Positions 44,904 through 52,776 of a stretch of 64,000 nucleotides of DNA are shown here, in pieces. The notes below the pieces were generated by a model. The model saw only the letters and a list, made by a program, of their open reading frames with translations. It ran no database searches and had not been told where the DNA came from. Both the position numbers and the translations under genes were made by a program. Positions within the stretch are counted from its first letter, which is position 1. Every line of letters starts with the position of its first letter. The stretch comes from CAIMFV01 sp040757715 (GTDB lineage Bacteria > Pseudomonadota > Alphaproteobacteria > Caulobacterales > Caulobacteraceae), in contig JBFLWS010000004.1 of the NCBI GenBank assembly GCA_040757715.1, positions 1-64,000 on the forward strand. The letters run 5' to 3'.

Positions 44904-47126
44904 ATGCCCCTGGGTGATGACCCCGTCCGTCTTGGCCCCACGCCTCAAGCGACGCCGGCGAGGAACAAGCATCGTCCCCTGTTTCGCCCCGCCCAAACGA
45001 TCCGGTCCCCGAAACTCGCCCTGATCTTCGCTGCCGCCTATGTGGCGCTCAGTCTGGCCGCCTATGCCTGGACCACAGCCACCGGCGGTCTTGCTCTCTT
45101 GTGGCTGTGCAACGGCATGCTCGCGGGCGCGCTCTTGTTGCTGCCGACAAGAAGCGGAATTGCGCTGTGCGCCATCGGCGTGGCCACGGACTTTAGCTGC
45201 GCCGTCGCCCTCGGCCACACGCCTGTTCGTCAGGCCGCTCTGATCGCCACCCTCGACTGCTTCGAAGCGGTCGCCGCAGCAAGTTTGACGCGGCGTTTTG
45301 GAGGCGCTGCGCTTGACACCACCCGTATGCGGCGCCTGATCGCCATCGTCACGCGCGCAATTGCACCAGCCACGCTCTTGGCCGGGACCTTCGGCGCGAC
45401 CATCTCCGTCCTCACCATTGGAGCTCCGTTCAGCGAAACCTGGATCGCGTGGGCGGTGGGCGATTTCCTCGGCATGAGCATCGCCCTGCCCGCGACCTTG
45501 CTGATCGTACGGTTCCAACGGTTCGGCGCATTGCCGGTCAGGGACGCGAAGGTTCAAGCGCTGCTCATCGCCGGTCCTTGCCTGATCACCTTCGTCTGCT
45601 TTGCGCAAAGCGACGTGCACGGCCTGATCATGTTGGTGCCCATGACCATGCTGTTCGAGACCTTCATCGCCAGTCCCGCGACGGTCGCCATCACCGTCGT
45701 ATTGGTGGCTTTCATCTCGTCCGGCTTGACCATCGCCGGGTACGGCCCCATCGCCGAAGACGAAGTGACCAATATGGGCCGGCGCATCCTCGCCTTGGAA
45801 TTGGTGCTGTCCACTGTGGCCTTGTCGGCATGGTTCGCCACCGCCATGGTCGCCGAACACGACCGAGCCCGGCGGATCATGGAACGTTCGGTAAGCTTCG
45901 CCCAAGCGGCACGACGCAGGGCGGCCGAAAACACTCAGGCCAAGTCCGACTTCTTGGCCAATATGAGCCATGAAATTCGCACGCCGCTCAACGGCGTCAT
46001 CGCGCTTACCGGGGTCCTGGCGCGAACGCCGCTAACCCATCGTCAGGCCGAAATCGTCGACCTGATCCGCGGCTCGGGCGAAACGCTTCAGAGCTTGATC
46101 GGCGATATTCTCGACACCGCGAAAATCGAAGCCGGCAAGGTGGAGCTCGAATCCCGCGCCATCGATCTGGAGGCGGAGGTGCGCGCCGCCGCCTTGCCTC
46201 TGCAGGCGCGCGCGGAGGAAAAGGGCCTCGACTTCACCATTGAGGTGTCAGAGGCGGCCAAGGGCCGCTACCTGACCGACGCCCTTCGCATACGCCAAAT
46301 CGTCGCCAACCTAGCCTCCAACGCCGTGAAATTCACGGCTAAGGGACATGTTCGCATTATGGTCAATCGCCAGCTCGGCGCATCGCCAGGCGCCATGGAA
46401 CAGACAATTCTCGAGGTCCACGACACCGGCATTGGCTTCGACAAGGCGACCGAGCAGCGCCTGTTTCAACGCTTCGCTCAAGCGGACAGCTCCGTCACGC
46501 GAACCTATGGCGGCGCCGGCCTCGGACTTGGCATCGTAAAGTCGCTGACGGCGCTCTTGGGGGGCGAAGTCAGCGTTATCTCCACCCCCGGCGCCGGCAG
46601 CGTTTTCGCGGTGAAGCTGCCCCTGCTTCGGGCCGAACCGGACGCTCTCGTCCCTGCTGACTCCGCCCCCGTGGAAGAGTTAGCGGCCTCCGGGCCGATG
46701 CGCATCCTGTTGGCGGAGGACAACCCAACAAACCAGCGGGTTGCATCCTTGATCCTCGAACCCTTCGGAGCGGAGCTCACTTTCGCTGACAATGGGCTGG
46801 AGGCCGTCGAGCGGTTCGCGACGGGTAGCTTCGACCTCGTGCTGATGGACATGCAGATGCCGCATATGGACGGGCTCACCGCCACGCGTCGAATCCGCGA
46901 ACTTGAACGGGCCGCAGGCCGGGCGCGCACGCCCATCGCCATGCTCAGCGCCAACGCCATGGAGCAGCACGTTCGCCTGGCTGCGGCGGCGGGTTGCGAC
47001 GGCCACATCGCAAAGCCCGTGACGCCAACGAGTTTGATCACTGGTGTCAATCAAGCGATCACAGCGGTTCGCGCCTCGGCGCTTTGCGAGAACGGCTACG
47101 AACGGCGCAATGAAATTCGCGCGTAG
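44904..47126 (+). CDS. Hybrid sensor histidine kinase with MASE1-like membrane domain
   Basis: A 740-residue inner-membrane kinase. About eight hydrophobic segments in residues 35-320 form a MASE1-type sensor region (LALIFAAAYVALSLAAYAW, IAWAVGDFLGMSIALPATLL). A HisKA domain has the phosphorylated His in FLANMSHEIRTPLNG near residue 357, a HATPase domain has NLASNAVKFT and a GGAGLGLGI box, and a C-terminal receiver has the acceptor Asp in LVLMDMQMPHMDGL near 650. The signal is unknown. It is the first gene outside the island on the right. No cognate regulator gene is adjacent. Confidence 0.9.
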   Translation: MPLGDDPVRLGPTPQATPARNKHRPLFRPAQTIRSPKLALIFAAAYVALSLAAYAWTTATGGLALLWLCNGMLAGALLLLPTRSGIALCAIGVATDFSCAVALGHTPVRQAALIATLDCFEAVAAASLTRRFGGAALDTTRMRRLIAIVTRAIAPATLLAGTFGATISVLTIGAPFSETWIAWAVGDFLGMSIALPATLLIVRFQRFGALPVRDAKVQALLIAGPCLITFVCFAQSDVHGLIMLVPMTMLFETFIASPATVAITVVLVAFISSGLTIAGYGPIAEDEVTNMGRRILALELVLSTVALSAWFATAMVAEHDRARRIMERSVSFAQAARRRAAENTQAKSDFLANMSHEIRTPLNGVIALTGVLARTPLTHRQAEIVDLIRGSGETLQSLIGDILDTAKIEAGKVELESRAIDLEAEVRAAALPLQARAEEKGLDFTIEVSEAAKGRYLTDALRIRQIVANLASNAVKFTAKGHVRIMVNRQLGASPGAMEQTILEVHDTGIGFDKATEQRLFQRFAQADSSVTRTYGGAGLGLGIVKSLTALLGGEVSVISTPGAGSVFAVKLPLLRAEPDALVPADSAPVEELAASGPMRILLAEDNPTNQRVASLILEPFGAELTFADNGLEAVERFATGSFDLVLMDMQMPHMDGLTATRRIRELERAAGRARTPIAMLSANAMEQHVRLAAAAGCDGHIAKPVTPTSLITGVNQAITAVRASALCENGYERRNEIRA

Positions 47127-47228
47127 TTGCGCGCTGCGTTCAAGGCTAATCGTGCATTCACCGCACTCATCAATCAAACAAAAGGGGCGAGCTGAAAGGC
47201 TTGGGAGACGTTTTTTGGAGTTGCTCCC

Positions 47229-48380
47229 TTGCGCGACCGTCTCGCCGCCTGCGGCGTCCGCAACCTGAAACATCTCACGGCCGGCTGCTCGTCAGCACGG
47301 GTGCTGAACCTGCATCATTTCTGGCGCACCGCATCGCTCGATCCTCAATACCACCAACGCCCATTCTTCGATCACCCGGTGCTGAACCGGGCCATCATCC
47401 TGAAACACAATGTGCGGCCAGGCGAAGAAGGCCGCTTCACCGTCCGCCGCCAGAACGCCACCAAGGTCGTGCTGCCCTTCGACGCTAATGATCTCGGCTG
47501 CGGCGGCCAGTATTTCTTCGTGGGCCAGAACGACTTTGTCGGCCTGCTGGCGCGCAATTTCGACTACAGCGAGCGCCGGCTCGATCGGGACGTGGCTCTG
47601 CTGCTGCTGCTCGATCGCCTGCCGAGCCTGGACCCGTTCCTGCTGAGCCAGGCCGCAGCGCTGGATCAGCACGACATCGCGCCGTGCTACTTCAACATCA
47701 CCCCCGGCGACGCAGCCCGCATGAGTCTGTTCGTCACCGACGAGATCGAGCCCTTGGTCCGCATGTGCCTTGGCGGGCACGACAGCGCTGCTGAGGGTGC
47801 GGCGCGCCTTTCGCAACTTATCGTGTCCGACGAAGACAGTCCGGAGCTTGACCTGCTTCAGGCGACCTTGCATCTGCGCCCCGCCGAGTTCCGCCAAGGC
47901 GTATTCGCCTGGAAGGCTTTCCTCTACTACAAGTGGCGCGTACAGCAGCTGTCCCCTGAGATCGTGCAGACGGCTCAGGCGATCCGCTCTATGCGGCTTT
48001 CGGCGAGGCAGAAGGCTACTTTGGACAATATTGCGCCGCGCGTACGCGACGACATCGCCCAGGCCGTATCGCGCGCTTGGGGCGAAGTGCGCCAGACCCT
48101 ATCGCTTTATAATGTAGCGTATCAGAGTCTGGTGGAGCACCGCCGCGCTGACACCTTCCGCGCCTTTCTCTTGGAAGCGCCACGCCTGTTCATGGCGCTG
48201 GGCGATCGCATGGGGCGCATCGAACACATCACCAGTTTCTGGAAGATCCGCTTCCGCACCCAGACGCCCGAAAGCCTGCCGCTTGAGGATTTGATCGAAA
48301 TCCTGCGTGATCTACGTCAGGGCATGGTGGACGAAGCGACGCTTGACCAGCCGCAACTCACAACCCCGGAAGCGGCTTAA
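47229..48380 (+). CDS. Uncharacterised 383-residue protein
   Basis: I do not recognise a family. The start is a TTG preceded by TTTTGGAG at a good distance. No signal peptide or membrane segment is evident. A mixed N-terminal half (FDHPVLNRAIILKHNVRPGE, GGQYFFVGQNDFVGLLARNFD) is followed by a long helical half with conserved-looking Trp and Tyr (FAWKAFLYYKWRVQQL, ITSFWKIRFRTQ). Codon use is typical of the chromosome, which argues for a real native gene. It follows the hybrid kinase by 102 bp and ends 4 bp into the convergent PEBP gene. Confidence 0.75.
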   Translation: MRDRLAACGVRNLKHLTAGCSSARVLNLHHFWRTASLDPQYHQRPFFDHPVLNRAIILKHNVRPGEEGRFTVRRQNATKVVLPFDANDLGCGGQYFFVGQNDFVGLLARNFDYSERRLDRDVALLLLLDRLPSLDPFLLSQAAALDQHDIAPCYFNITPGDAARMSLFVTDEIEPLVRMCLGGHDSAAEGAARLSQLIVSDEDSPELDLLQATLHLRPAEFRQGVFAWKAFLYYKWRVQQLSPEIVQTAQAIRSMRLSARQKATLDNIAPRVRDDIAQAVSRAWGEVRQTLSLYNVAYQSLVEHRRADTFRAFLLEAPRLFMALGDRMGRIEHITSFWKIRFRTQTPESLPLEDLIEILRDLRQGMVDEATLDQPQLTTPEAA

Positions 48381-48964
48381 GGCTGATCCTCCGTGAAGCG
48401 CTTGCGCGGCGGCGCCTGGAAGGAGGCCACCAGCTCGCCTTGGGCCAACACGTGCCCCTTTAAGGCCGCCAGCACCTCCAGCCGCTCCGCCTTTGGCGGC
48501 AGATCGAGGCGCCGGTCCACGGCGAATACGGTGAAATGGTAGTGGTGCGCCGGCTCGCCCGCATCGGGATGGGGGCCGGCCCAACCGACGCCGTCGTGCG
48601 AGTTCACACCCTGCAACAACCCGCCCATGCGCTTCGGCTCGCCAAGCGCCGTAAGGCTGTGGGGAAGGGAGGTGGTTCCGGCGGGAATATTGTACACCAG
48701 CCATTGAACGCCCGGCTTGGGAAAGCGGGAATCCGGGTCTTCCACCACGATGGCGTAGCTCTTGGTCCTGGCTGGACCGGCGCTCCAGCTGATGGGCGGC
48801 GAGATGCTGCGCCCATAGGCGGTGAAATTGAGCGCAAGTTCGCCGGCGTCGGAAACGGCTGGCGACTTGACCTCCAATCGAACCGGCTCCGCCGCCTGTC
48901 CAGCCCCCGCCGCCGCCACCTGGACCGAACAAAGACCTGCAAGGAGACGGGGCAAAAAAGCCAT
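48377..48964 (-). CDS. YbhB/YbcL-family PEBP protein, exported
   Basis: A 195-residue protein with a signal peptide (MAFLPRLLAGLCSVQVAAAGAG region) and the phosphatidylethanolamine-binding-like fold. SPPISWSAGPARTKSYAIVVEDPD is the family's ligand-site block, with VQWLVYNIPAGTTSLP and HHYHFTVFAVD later. Bacterial members bind small anionic ligands, and their biological role is unclear. It converges on the preceding gene with a 4-bp overlap. Confidence 0.9.
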   Translation of the reverse strand: MAFLPRLLAGLCSVQVAAAGAGQAAEPVRLEVKSPAVSDAGELALNFTAYGRSISPPISWSAGPARTKSYAIVVEDPDSRFPKPGVQWLVYNIPAGTTSLPHSLTALGEPKRMGGLLQGVNSHDGVGWAGPHPDAGEPAHHYHFTVFAVDRRLDLPPKAERLEVLAALKGHVLAQGELVASFQAPPRKRFTEDQP

Positions 48965-49073
48965 AAGGATGATCCGGGCGATTGAAGCGGTCTGATGGTG
49001 ACCGAGGCGCGGGCTTTTTGCCAGGGATGCGGCGCGAAATGATGGCGATGAGCTTAAGAACCTAATTGCAAAT

Positions 49074-49086
49074 GCGAACTATTCGC
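49074..49086 (+). promoter_or_regulatory. Possible Fur-type operator before the cupredoxin-FTR1 genes
   Basis: GCGAACTATTCGC is a short dyad (5-bp arms, 3-bp centre) within an AT-rich stretch (TTGCAAATGCGAACTATT and CGCGATAAT), 13 bp upstream of the cupredoxin ATG. Iron-uptake genes are usual Fur targets and fur is encoded in this window. The match to a Fur box is loose, so this is tentative. Confidence 0.35.
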
Positions 49087-49099
49087 GATAATAAGGTGC

Positions 49100-49432
49100 A
49101 TGAACAAGCTCCTCGCCTCTTTGTCGAGCCTTGCCGTGCTTTCCATGGCAAGCGCCGCCCACGCCGAGCCGGCCCCGATCAAGGTTCTTCTCAAGGACCA
49201 TCGCTTCACTCCGAGCGAAATCCTCGCCCCGGCCAACACGCCGGTGGTCATCGCCCTGGCCAATGCCGATCCCACACCGGAAGAATTCGACTCGCCGGCG
49301 CTGAAGGTGGAGAAGGTCGTACCAGGCGGTCAGACCGGGCTGGTGCGTATTCGCCCGCTCGCCCCTGGCCGCTATCCGTTCAGCGGCGAATACAACGCCA
49401 AGACCGCCCAAGGCGTGGTGGTGGTGAAATAA
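49100..49432 (+). CDS. Periplasmic cupredoxin-domain protein (EfeO-like, FTR1 partner)
   Basis: A 110-residue exported protein with a signal peptide ending MASAAHA. The mature cupredoxin fold (LLKDHRFTPSEILAPANTPV, ANADPTPEEFDSPAL) lacks the Cys of blue-copper sites and resembles the Cupredoxin_1 domain of EfeO. Such proteins are thought to bind or oxidise ferrous iron for the FTR1 permease, encoded one base after it. Confidence 0.85.
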   Translation: MNKLLASLSSLAVLSMASAAHAEPAPIKVLLKDHRFTPSEILAPANTPVVIALANADPTPEEFDSPALKVEKVVPGGQTGLVRIRPLAPGRYPFSGEYNAKTAQGVVVVK

Positions 49433-49433
49433 T

Positions 49434-50279
49434 ATGCTCGCCACCTTGATCCTGGTCTTTCGCGAGGTGATGGAGGCCGGCCTTATCGTCGGCATCGTGC
49501 TTGCCGCTGCGCGCGGTGTCGCTGGGCGAGGCCTATGGGTGGGCGCTGGCGTCGCGGGCGGCGTGATTGGATCAGGCCTCGTCGCCCTATTCGCCAGCGC
49601 GATTTCCAACGCTTTCGCCGGTTCGGGCCAGGAGCTGCTCAACGCCGCCATCCTCGGTCTCGCCGTTCTTATGCTCGCCTGGCATAACATTTGGATGGCC
49701 AGCCATGGCCGCGAGCTCGCCCACGATATGAAGAGCATGGGCGGCGCGGTGGCGGAGGGTCGTCGCCCTCTGACCGCCCTCGCCATTGTGGTCGGCGTGG
49801 CGGTGCTGCGCGAAGGCTCCGAGCTGGTGCTGTTTCTCTATGGAGTCGCCGCCAGCGGCGGAACGAGCCAGACAGCTATGTTGATAGGCTCAGCTCTGGG
49901 CCTCGCGGCGGGCGTAGGGCTTACAGCGGCGACCTACGCCGGTCTGACGGCTATCCCTGCCCACCGACTGTTCGCCGTCACCGGCGGGATCATCACCCTC
50001 GTCGCCGCGGGACTCGCCGCGCAGGCGGTGGGCTATCTGCAGGCGGCGGGCTGGCTCAACGGCTGGACTACGCCACTGTGGGACACTTCGGCGCTGCTGT
50101 CGCAGAACGAATCGACCCTGGGTCGAGCCCTGCATACGATCGTGGGCTATATGGACCAGCCCAACGCCGCCGAGCTGGTCGCCTATCTCACCGTGGCTGC
50201 GGCCATGATCGGGGCCCGACGCTGGGTGGACAGCCGCCACGCGACGCCAACCAGGGCGACGGCGGCGGCCGAAAGCTAA
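49434..50279 (+). CDS. FTR1-family iron permease (EfeU-like)
   Basis: A 281-residue inner-membrane protein with about seven helices. Two Arg-Glu-x-x-Glu iron motifs are present: REVMEAGLIVG in the first helix and REGSELVLFLYG in the fourth. It is expected to import iron in concert with the preceding cupredoxin protein. No EfeB peroxidase gene is adjacent, so this is a reduced two-gene form of the Efe system. Confidence 0.9.
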   Translation: MLATLILVFREVMEAGLIVGIVLAAARGVAGRGLWVGAGVAGGVIGSGLVALFASAISNAFAGSGQELLNAAILGLAVLMLAWHNIWMASHGRELAHDMKSMGGAVAEGRRPLTALAIVVGVAVLREGSELVLFLYGVAASGGTSQTAMLIGSALGLAAGVGLTAATYAGLTAIPAHRLFAVTGGIITLVAAGLAAQAVGYLQAAGWLNGWTTPLWDTSALLSQNESTLGRALHTIVGYMDQPNAAELVAYLTVAAAMIGARRWVDSRHATPTRATAAAES

Positions 50280-50290
50280 ATTTCAATGGA

Positions 50291-50845
50291 TTAATGCACA
50301 GGAGGCGGAGGCGGGGCGTGTTCGCCCATGGGGCCCATGTCGCCGTGCATTCCGCCCGGCATGCCCATATGCTCATGCATCTGCATCATGTGCCGATGCA
50401 TCATTTCCGGCGCCAGGGCGTCGAACGCCTTCTGCTGGCTCGGCGAGAGCTGGGCGTAGAAGGTCTTCACCGCCGCCACATGCTGCTTCATCACCTCCAG
50501 GTGCTCGTTCATCATGGCCATGGCCTTGTCCAAGCGCTGCGGCGTGGTCAGGGCTTCATGCTTTTCCATCTCTTCATGCGGCTTGTGCATGGGCGGCTTC
50601 ATGGCTTCTAGGAAAGCCTTCAAGGCGCCGTCCTGGTCCGGGCGCAATTGCAGCACGTCGCGTAGATGTTTGGCCATATGTTCGGCATGCTCGCCGTCCT
50701 GCATGCGCATCATCATGTGATGCTCGCCCTTGGGCGGCGGGGGCGCATCGGGGGCCGCTTGGGCCATGGCGGCGCTGGTCAGGCCGAGACTCAGAGCCGC
50801 GGCGGCGCCCGCGCAAGCAAGGCGAGCGAAGTAAGAACGAGTCAT
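50291..50845 (-). CDS. Spy/CpxP-like Met- and His-rich periplasmic protein
   Basis: A 184-residue protein with a signal peptide (ending LGLTSAAMAQA). The helical core contains the LTxxQ-like motif YAQLSPSQQKAFDAL and QLRPDQDGALKAF. It is bracketed by metal-binding-type stretches (HHMMMRMQDGEHAEHM, HRHMMQMHEHMGMPGGMH). The family includes the chaperone Spy and metal-stress proteins; copper or zinc binding is plausible here. A strong hairpin covers its Shine-Dalgarno sequence. It converges on the FTR1 gene. Confidence 0.8.
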   Translation of the reverse strand: MTRSYFARLACAGAAAALSLGLTSAAMAQAAPDAPPPPKGEHHMMMRMQDGEHAEHMAKHLRDVLQLRPDQDGALKAFLEAMKPPMHKPHEEMEKHEALTTPQRLDKAMAMMNEHLEVMKQHVAAVKTFYAQLSPSQQKAFDALAPEMMHRHMMQMHEHMGMPGGMHGDMGPMGEHAPPPPPVH

Positions 50846-50849
50846 TGGG

Positions 50850-50888
50850 GTCTCCTCAGGGAACCGAGTGGTCGGACCTTGAGGAGAC
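50850..50888 (-). promoter_or_regulatory. Hairpin masking the Shine-Dalgarno of the Spy-like gene
   Basis: GTCTCCTCA and TGAGGAGAC pair perfectly and extend to 11 of 12 positions. The 3' arm on the minus strand includes the GAGGAG ribosome-binding sequence 5-11 nt ahead of the ATG at 50845. It may control translation or double as the end of the rplS transcript, which lies 78 bp upstream. No T-tract follows on the minus strand. Confidence 0.6.
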
Positions 50889-50966
50889 TTTGTTGCGTAG
50901 GAATGTCTGGAATTCGCCGATTTTGCCGAAATCCTGGCCAAATCCGTGCGAAATTATTCGCCAGAC

Positions 50967-51371
50967 CTATTCGCCAGCGACGTCGCGGTCTTCAGAGCCG
51001 GACTTCGGCACCAGGCGCTGACGCTCGGCGATACGGGCCGACTTGCCGCGACGATCACGCAGGTAATAGAGCTTGGCGCGACGCACGGCGCCGTGACGCT
51101 TCACCTCGATGGACTCGATCATCGGCGACAGCACCGGGAACACCCGCTCCACGCCTTCGCCGAAGCTGATCTTGCGCACGGTGAAATTCTCATGCAGGCC
51201 CGAACCGGAGCGGGCGATGCACACGCCTTCATAGGCCTGCACGCGTTCCCGCTCGCCTTCCTTGATGCGCACGTTCACGCGCACAGTGTCGCCGGGGCGG
51301 AAATCAGGGGTCGAACGAATGGCCTTCAGACGCTCGGTCTCGGCCTTTTCCAGCTGCTCGATGATGTTCAT
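50967..51371 (-). CDS. rplS: 50S ribosomal protein L19
   Basis: A 134-residue ribosomal protein at the 30S-50S interface. FRPGDTVRVNVRIKEGERERVQAYEGVCIAR, FTVRKISFGEGVERVFP and RRAKLYYLRDRRGKSARI are the family blocks. It follows trmD by 12 bp in the usual trmD-rplS order. The C-terminal tail (RLVPKSGSEDRDVAGE) is variable. Confidence 0.97.
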   Translation of the reverse strand: MNIIEQLEKAETERLKAIRSTPDFRPGDTVRVNVRIKEGERERVQAYEGVCIARSGSGLHENFTVRKISFGEGVERVFPVLSPMIESIEVKRHGAVRRAKLYYLRDRRGKSARIAERQRLVPKSGSEDRDVAGE

Positions 51372-51383
51372 CGCTTCAATCCT

Positions 51384-52115
51384 TCACTCTCGGGCTTTGG
51401 CGCCCTTTGGCTGTAAGTTGGCGAGATGCGCTGACCAGAGATCCGGCCGTCGCTCCCGCGTGGTCGCTTCGCGCTGCTCTTGTCTCCACCGGGCGATCTC
51501 GCCGTGATGGCCGGAGCGCAGCACCTCCGGGATCTTCAGACCTTCGAACTCTTGCGGCCGCGTATATTGCGGATGCTCGAGCAGACCGTCCTCGAAACTC
51601 TCCTGATCGAGACTGGCCGCCTGACCGAGCACCCCCGGCAACAGACGCACGCACGCCTCGATGGTCACCATGGCCGCCGCCTCGCCGCCCGCAAGCACCG
51701 CGTCGCCGACCGAAATCTCCTCGAACCCGCGGGCGTCGAGCACCCGCTGATCCACCCCCTCGAACCGGCCGCAGAGCAGGATCAGGCCAGGGGCCTTGGA
51801 CCACTCGCGAACCCGCGCCTGGGTCAGGGGCCGACCGCGCGCGCTCATGTACAAAAGCGGCCGCCCGCCAAGCTCGACGCTGTCTAGCGCCGAGGCGATG
51901 GCGTCCGCCCGCATCACCTGCCCCGGACCGCCCCCAGCGGGGGTGTCGTCGAGGAAGCCGCGCTTATTACCGGAAAAGTCGCGAATGTCGAGGGTTTCGA
52001 GACTCCAGAGGTGGGTCTCCTTCCAGGCCGTGCCAATGATGGAGACCGCCAAGGGCCCGGGAAAAGCCTCCGGAACCATGGTCAGGACCGTGACGCGATA
52101 GGGGGGCTCAGCCAT
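51384..52115 (-). CDS. trmD: tRNA (guanine-N1)-methyltransferase
   Basis: A 243-residue SPOUT methyltransferase that makes m1G37 and prevents frameshifting. YRVTVLTMVPEAFPGPLAVS is the N-terminus, LILLCGRFEGVDQRVLDA the SAM-binding knot, and SVGDAVLAGGEAAAMVTIEACVRLLPGVLG the signature that follows. It starts inside the end of vapC (8-bp overlap). The usual upstream genes rpsP and rimM are not here, so expression may depend on the vapBC promoter. Confidence 0.96.
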   Translation of the reverse strand: MAEPPYRVTVLTMVPEAFPGPLAVSIIGTAWKETHLWSLETLDIRDFSGNKRGFLDDTPAGGGPGQVMRADAIASALDSVELGGRPLLYMSARGRPLTQARVREWSKAPGLILLCGRFEGVDQRVLDARGFEEISVGDAVLAGGEAAAMVTIEACVRLLPGVLGQAASLDQESFEDGLLEHPQYTRPQEFEGLKIPEVLRSGHHGEIARWRQEQREATTRERRPDLWSAHLANLQPKGAKARE

Positions 52116-52509
52116 AGGCCAAGCCTTCTGCTTTGGCGGCGGCGAGTAGGCGAGCGTCCAAGGTCATCAACTTAAACCCGCGATCGCGCGCTAACGACAA
52201 ATAGGACGCGTCATAGATCGACAGGCCATGGGTCAAGGCGAGCGTGCTGTCAGCCAAAACATCCTGCGGCCGCGATACGATCTCCACCGGCAGGCGCTTC
52301 ACCATCGCGAGCGTCCGGAGGTAATCAACTTCGGAGAGTCGGCCGCGTCGATGCGCAGAGAGCAGGGCGTTGGCGACTTCATAGATCAGCAGTGAGGGCG
52401 CGACCGCGTGCGCCTGTCCGACGGCGGCAAGGTGAGCATCAGTCGTCACCGTCGCTTCGTCCTCAATGATCCATGCACAGACCATCGAGGCGTCCACCAC
52501 GTAAGCCAC
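52108..52509 (-). CDS. vapC: VapC-family PIN-domain toxin
   Basis: A 133-residue PIN-domain ribonuclease. Acidic metal ligands lie in VVDASMVCAWIIEDE, SLLIYEVANALL and SIYDASYLSLARDRG, with a last Asp in LMTLDARLL. The GTG start overlaps the stop of the antitoxin by one base. Unusually, its 3' end overlaps the essential gene trmD. PIN toxins cut tRNA or rRNA. Confidence 0.88.
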   Translation of the reverse strand: MAYVVDASMVCAWIIEDEATVTTDAHLAAVGQAHAVAPSLLIYEVANALLSAHRRGRLSEVDYLRTLAMVKRLPVEIVSRPQDVLADSTLALTHGLSIYDASYLSLARDRGFKLMTLDARLLAAAKAEGLAYG

Positions 52510-52736
52510 TAGCGTCGCCCTTCGTCGATGAGTTCGCGAATGGAAAGGCCGCCCAGCCGCACCCCCTGGCGCGCGCGGCGAAACCACTCGACGAGATCTT
52601 CGGCGCTTTGTTCAGGCGGGACCAGGCGAGCCACAGGTCGGCCACGCTTGGTGATGGTGATTTGCTCGCCGCGCTCCACCCGCTCCAGAAGCTCGGAGAG
52701 GCGCGCCTTGGCTTCGAAGATACCGATAACTGCCAT
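52509..52736 (-). CDS. vapB: Phd/YefM-type antitoxin
   Basis: A 75-residue antitoxin. MAVIGIFEAKARLSELLERVERGEQITITKRGRPVARLVP shows the Phd/YefM DNA-binding fold (in consecutive strands and helices), and the C-terminal part (LVEWFRRARQGVRLGG) would bind the toxin. It heads an operon with vapC, and a palindrome lies 7 bp upstream. Confidence 0.88.
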   Translation of the reverse strand: MAVIGIFEAKARLSELLERVERGEQITITKRGRPVARLVPPEQSAEDLVEWFRRARQGVRLGGLSIRELIDEGRR

Positions 52737-52743
52737 TCAAACA

Positions 52744-52764
52744 AACTAGGTTATCTAACTAGTT
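52744..52764 (-). promoter_or_regulatory. Palindrome upstream of vapBC
   Basis: AACTAG and CTAGTT are perfect 6-bp arms around a 9-bp centre, just before the antitoxin start. This is the usual place for the autoregulatory operator of such operons. AT-rich sequence here could also be the -10 region. Confidence 0.5.
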
Positions 52765-52776
52765 TCATCAAGGACC

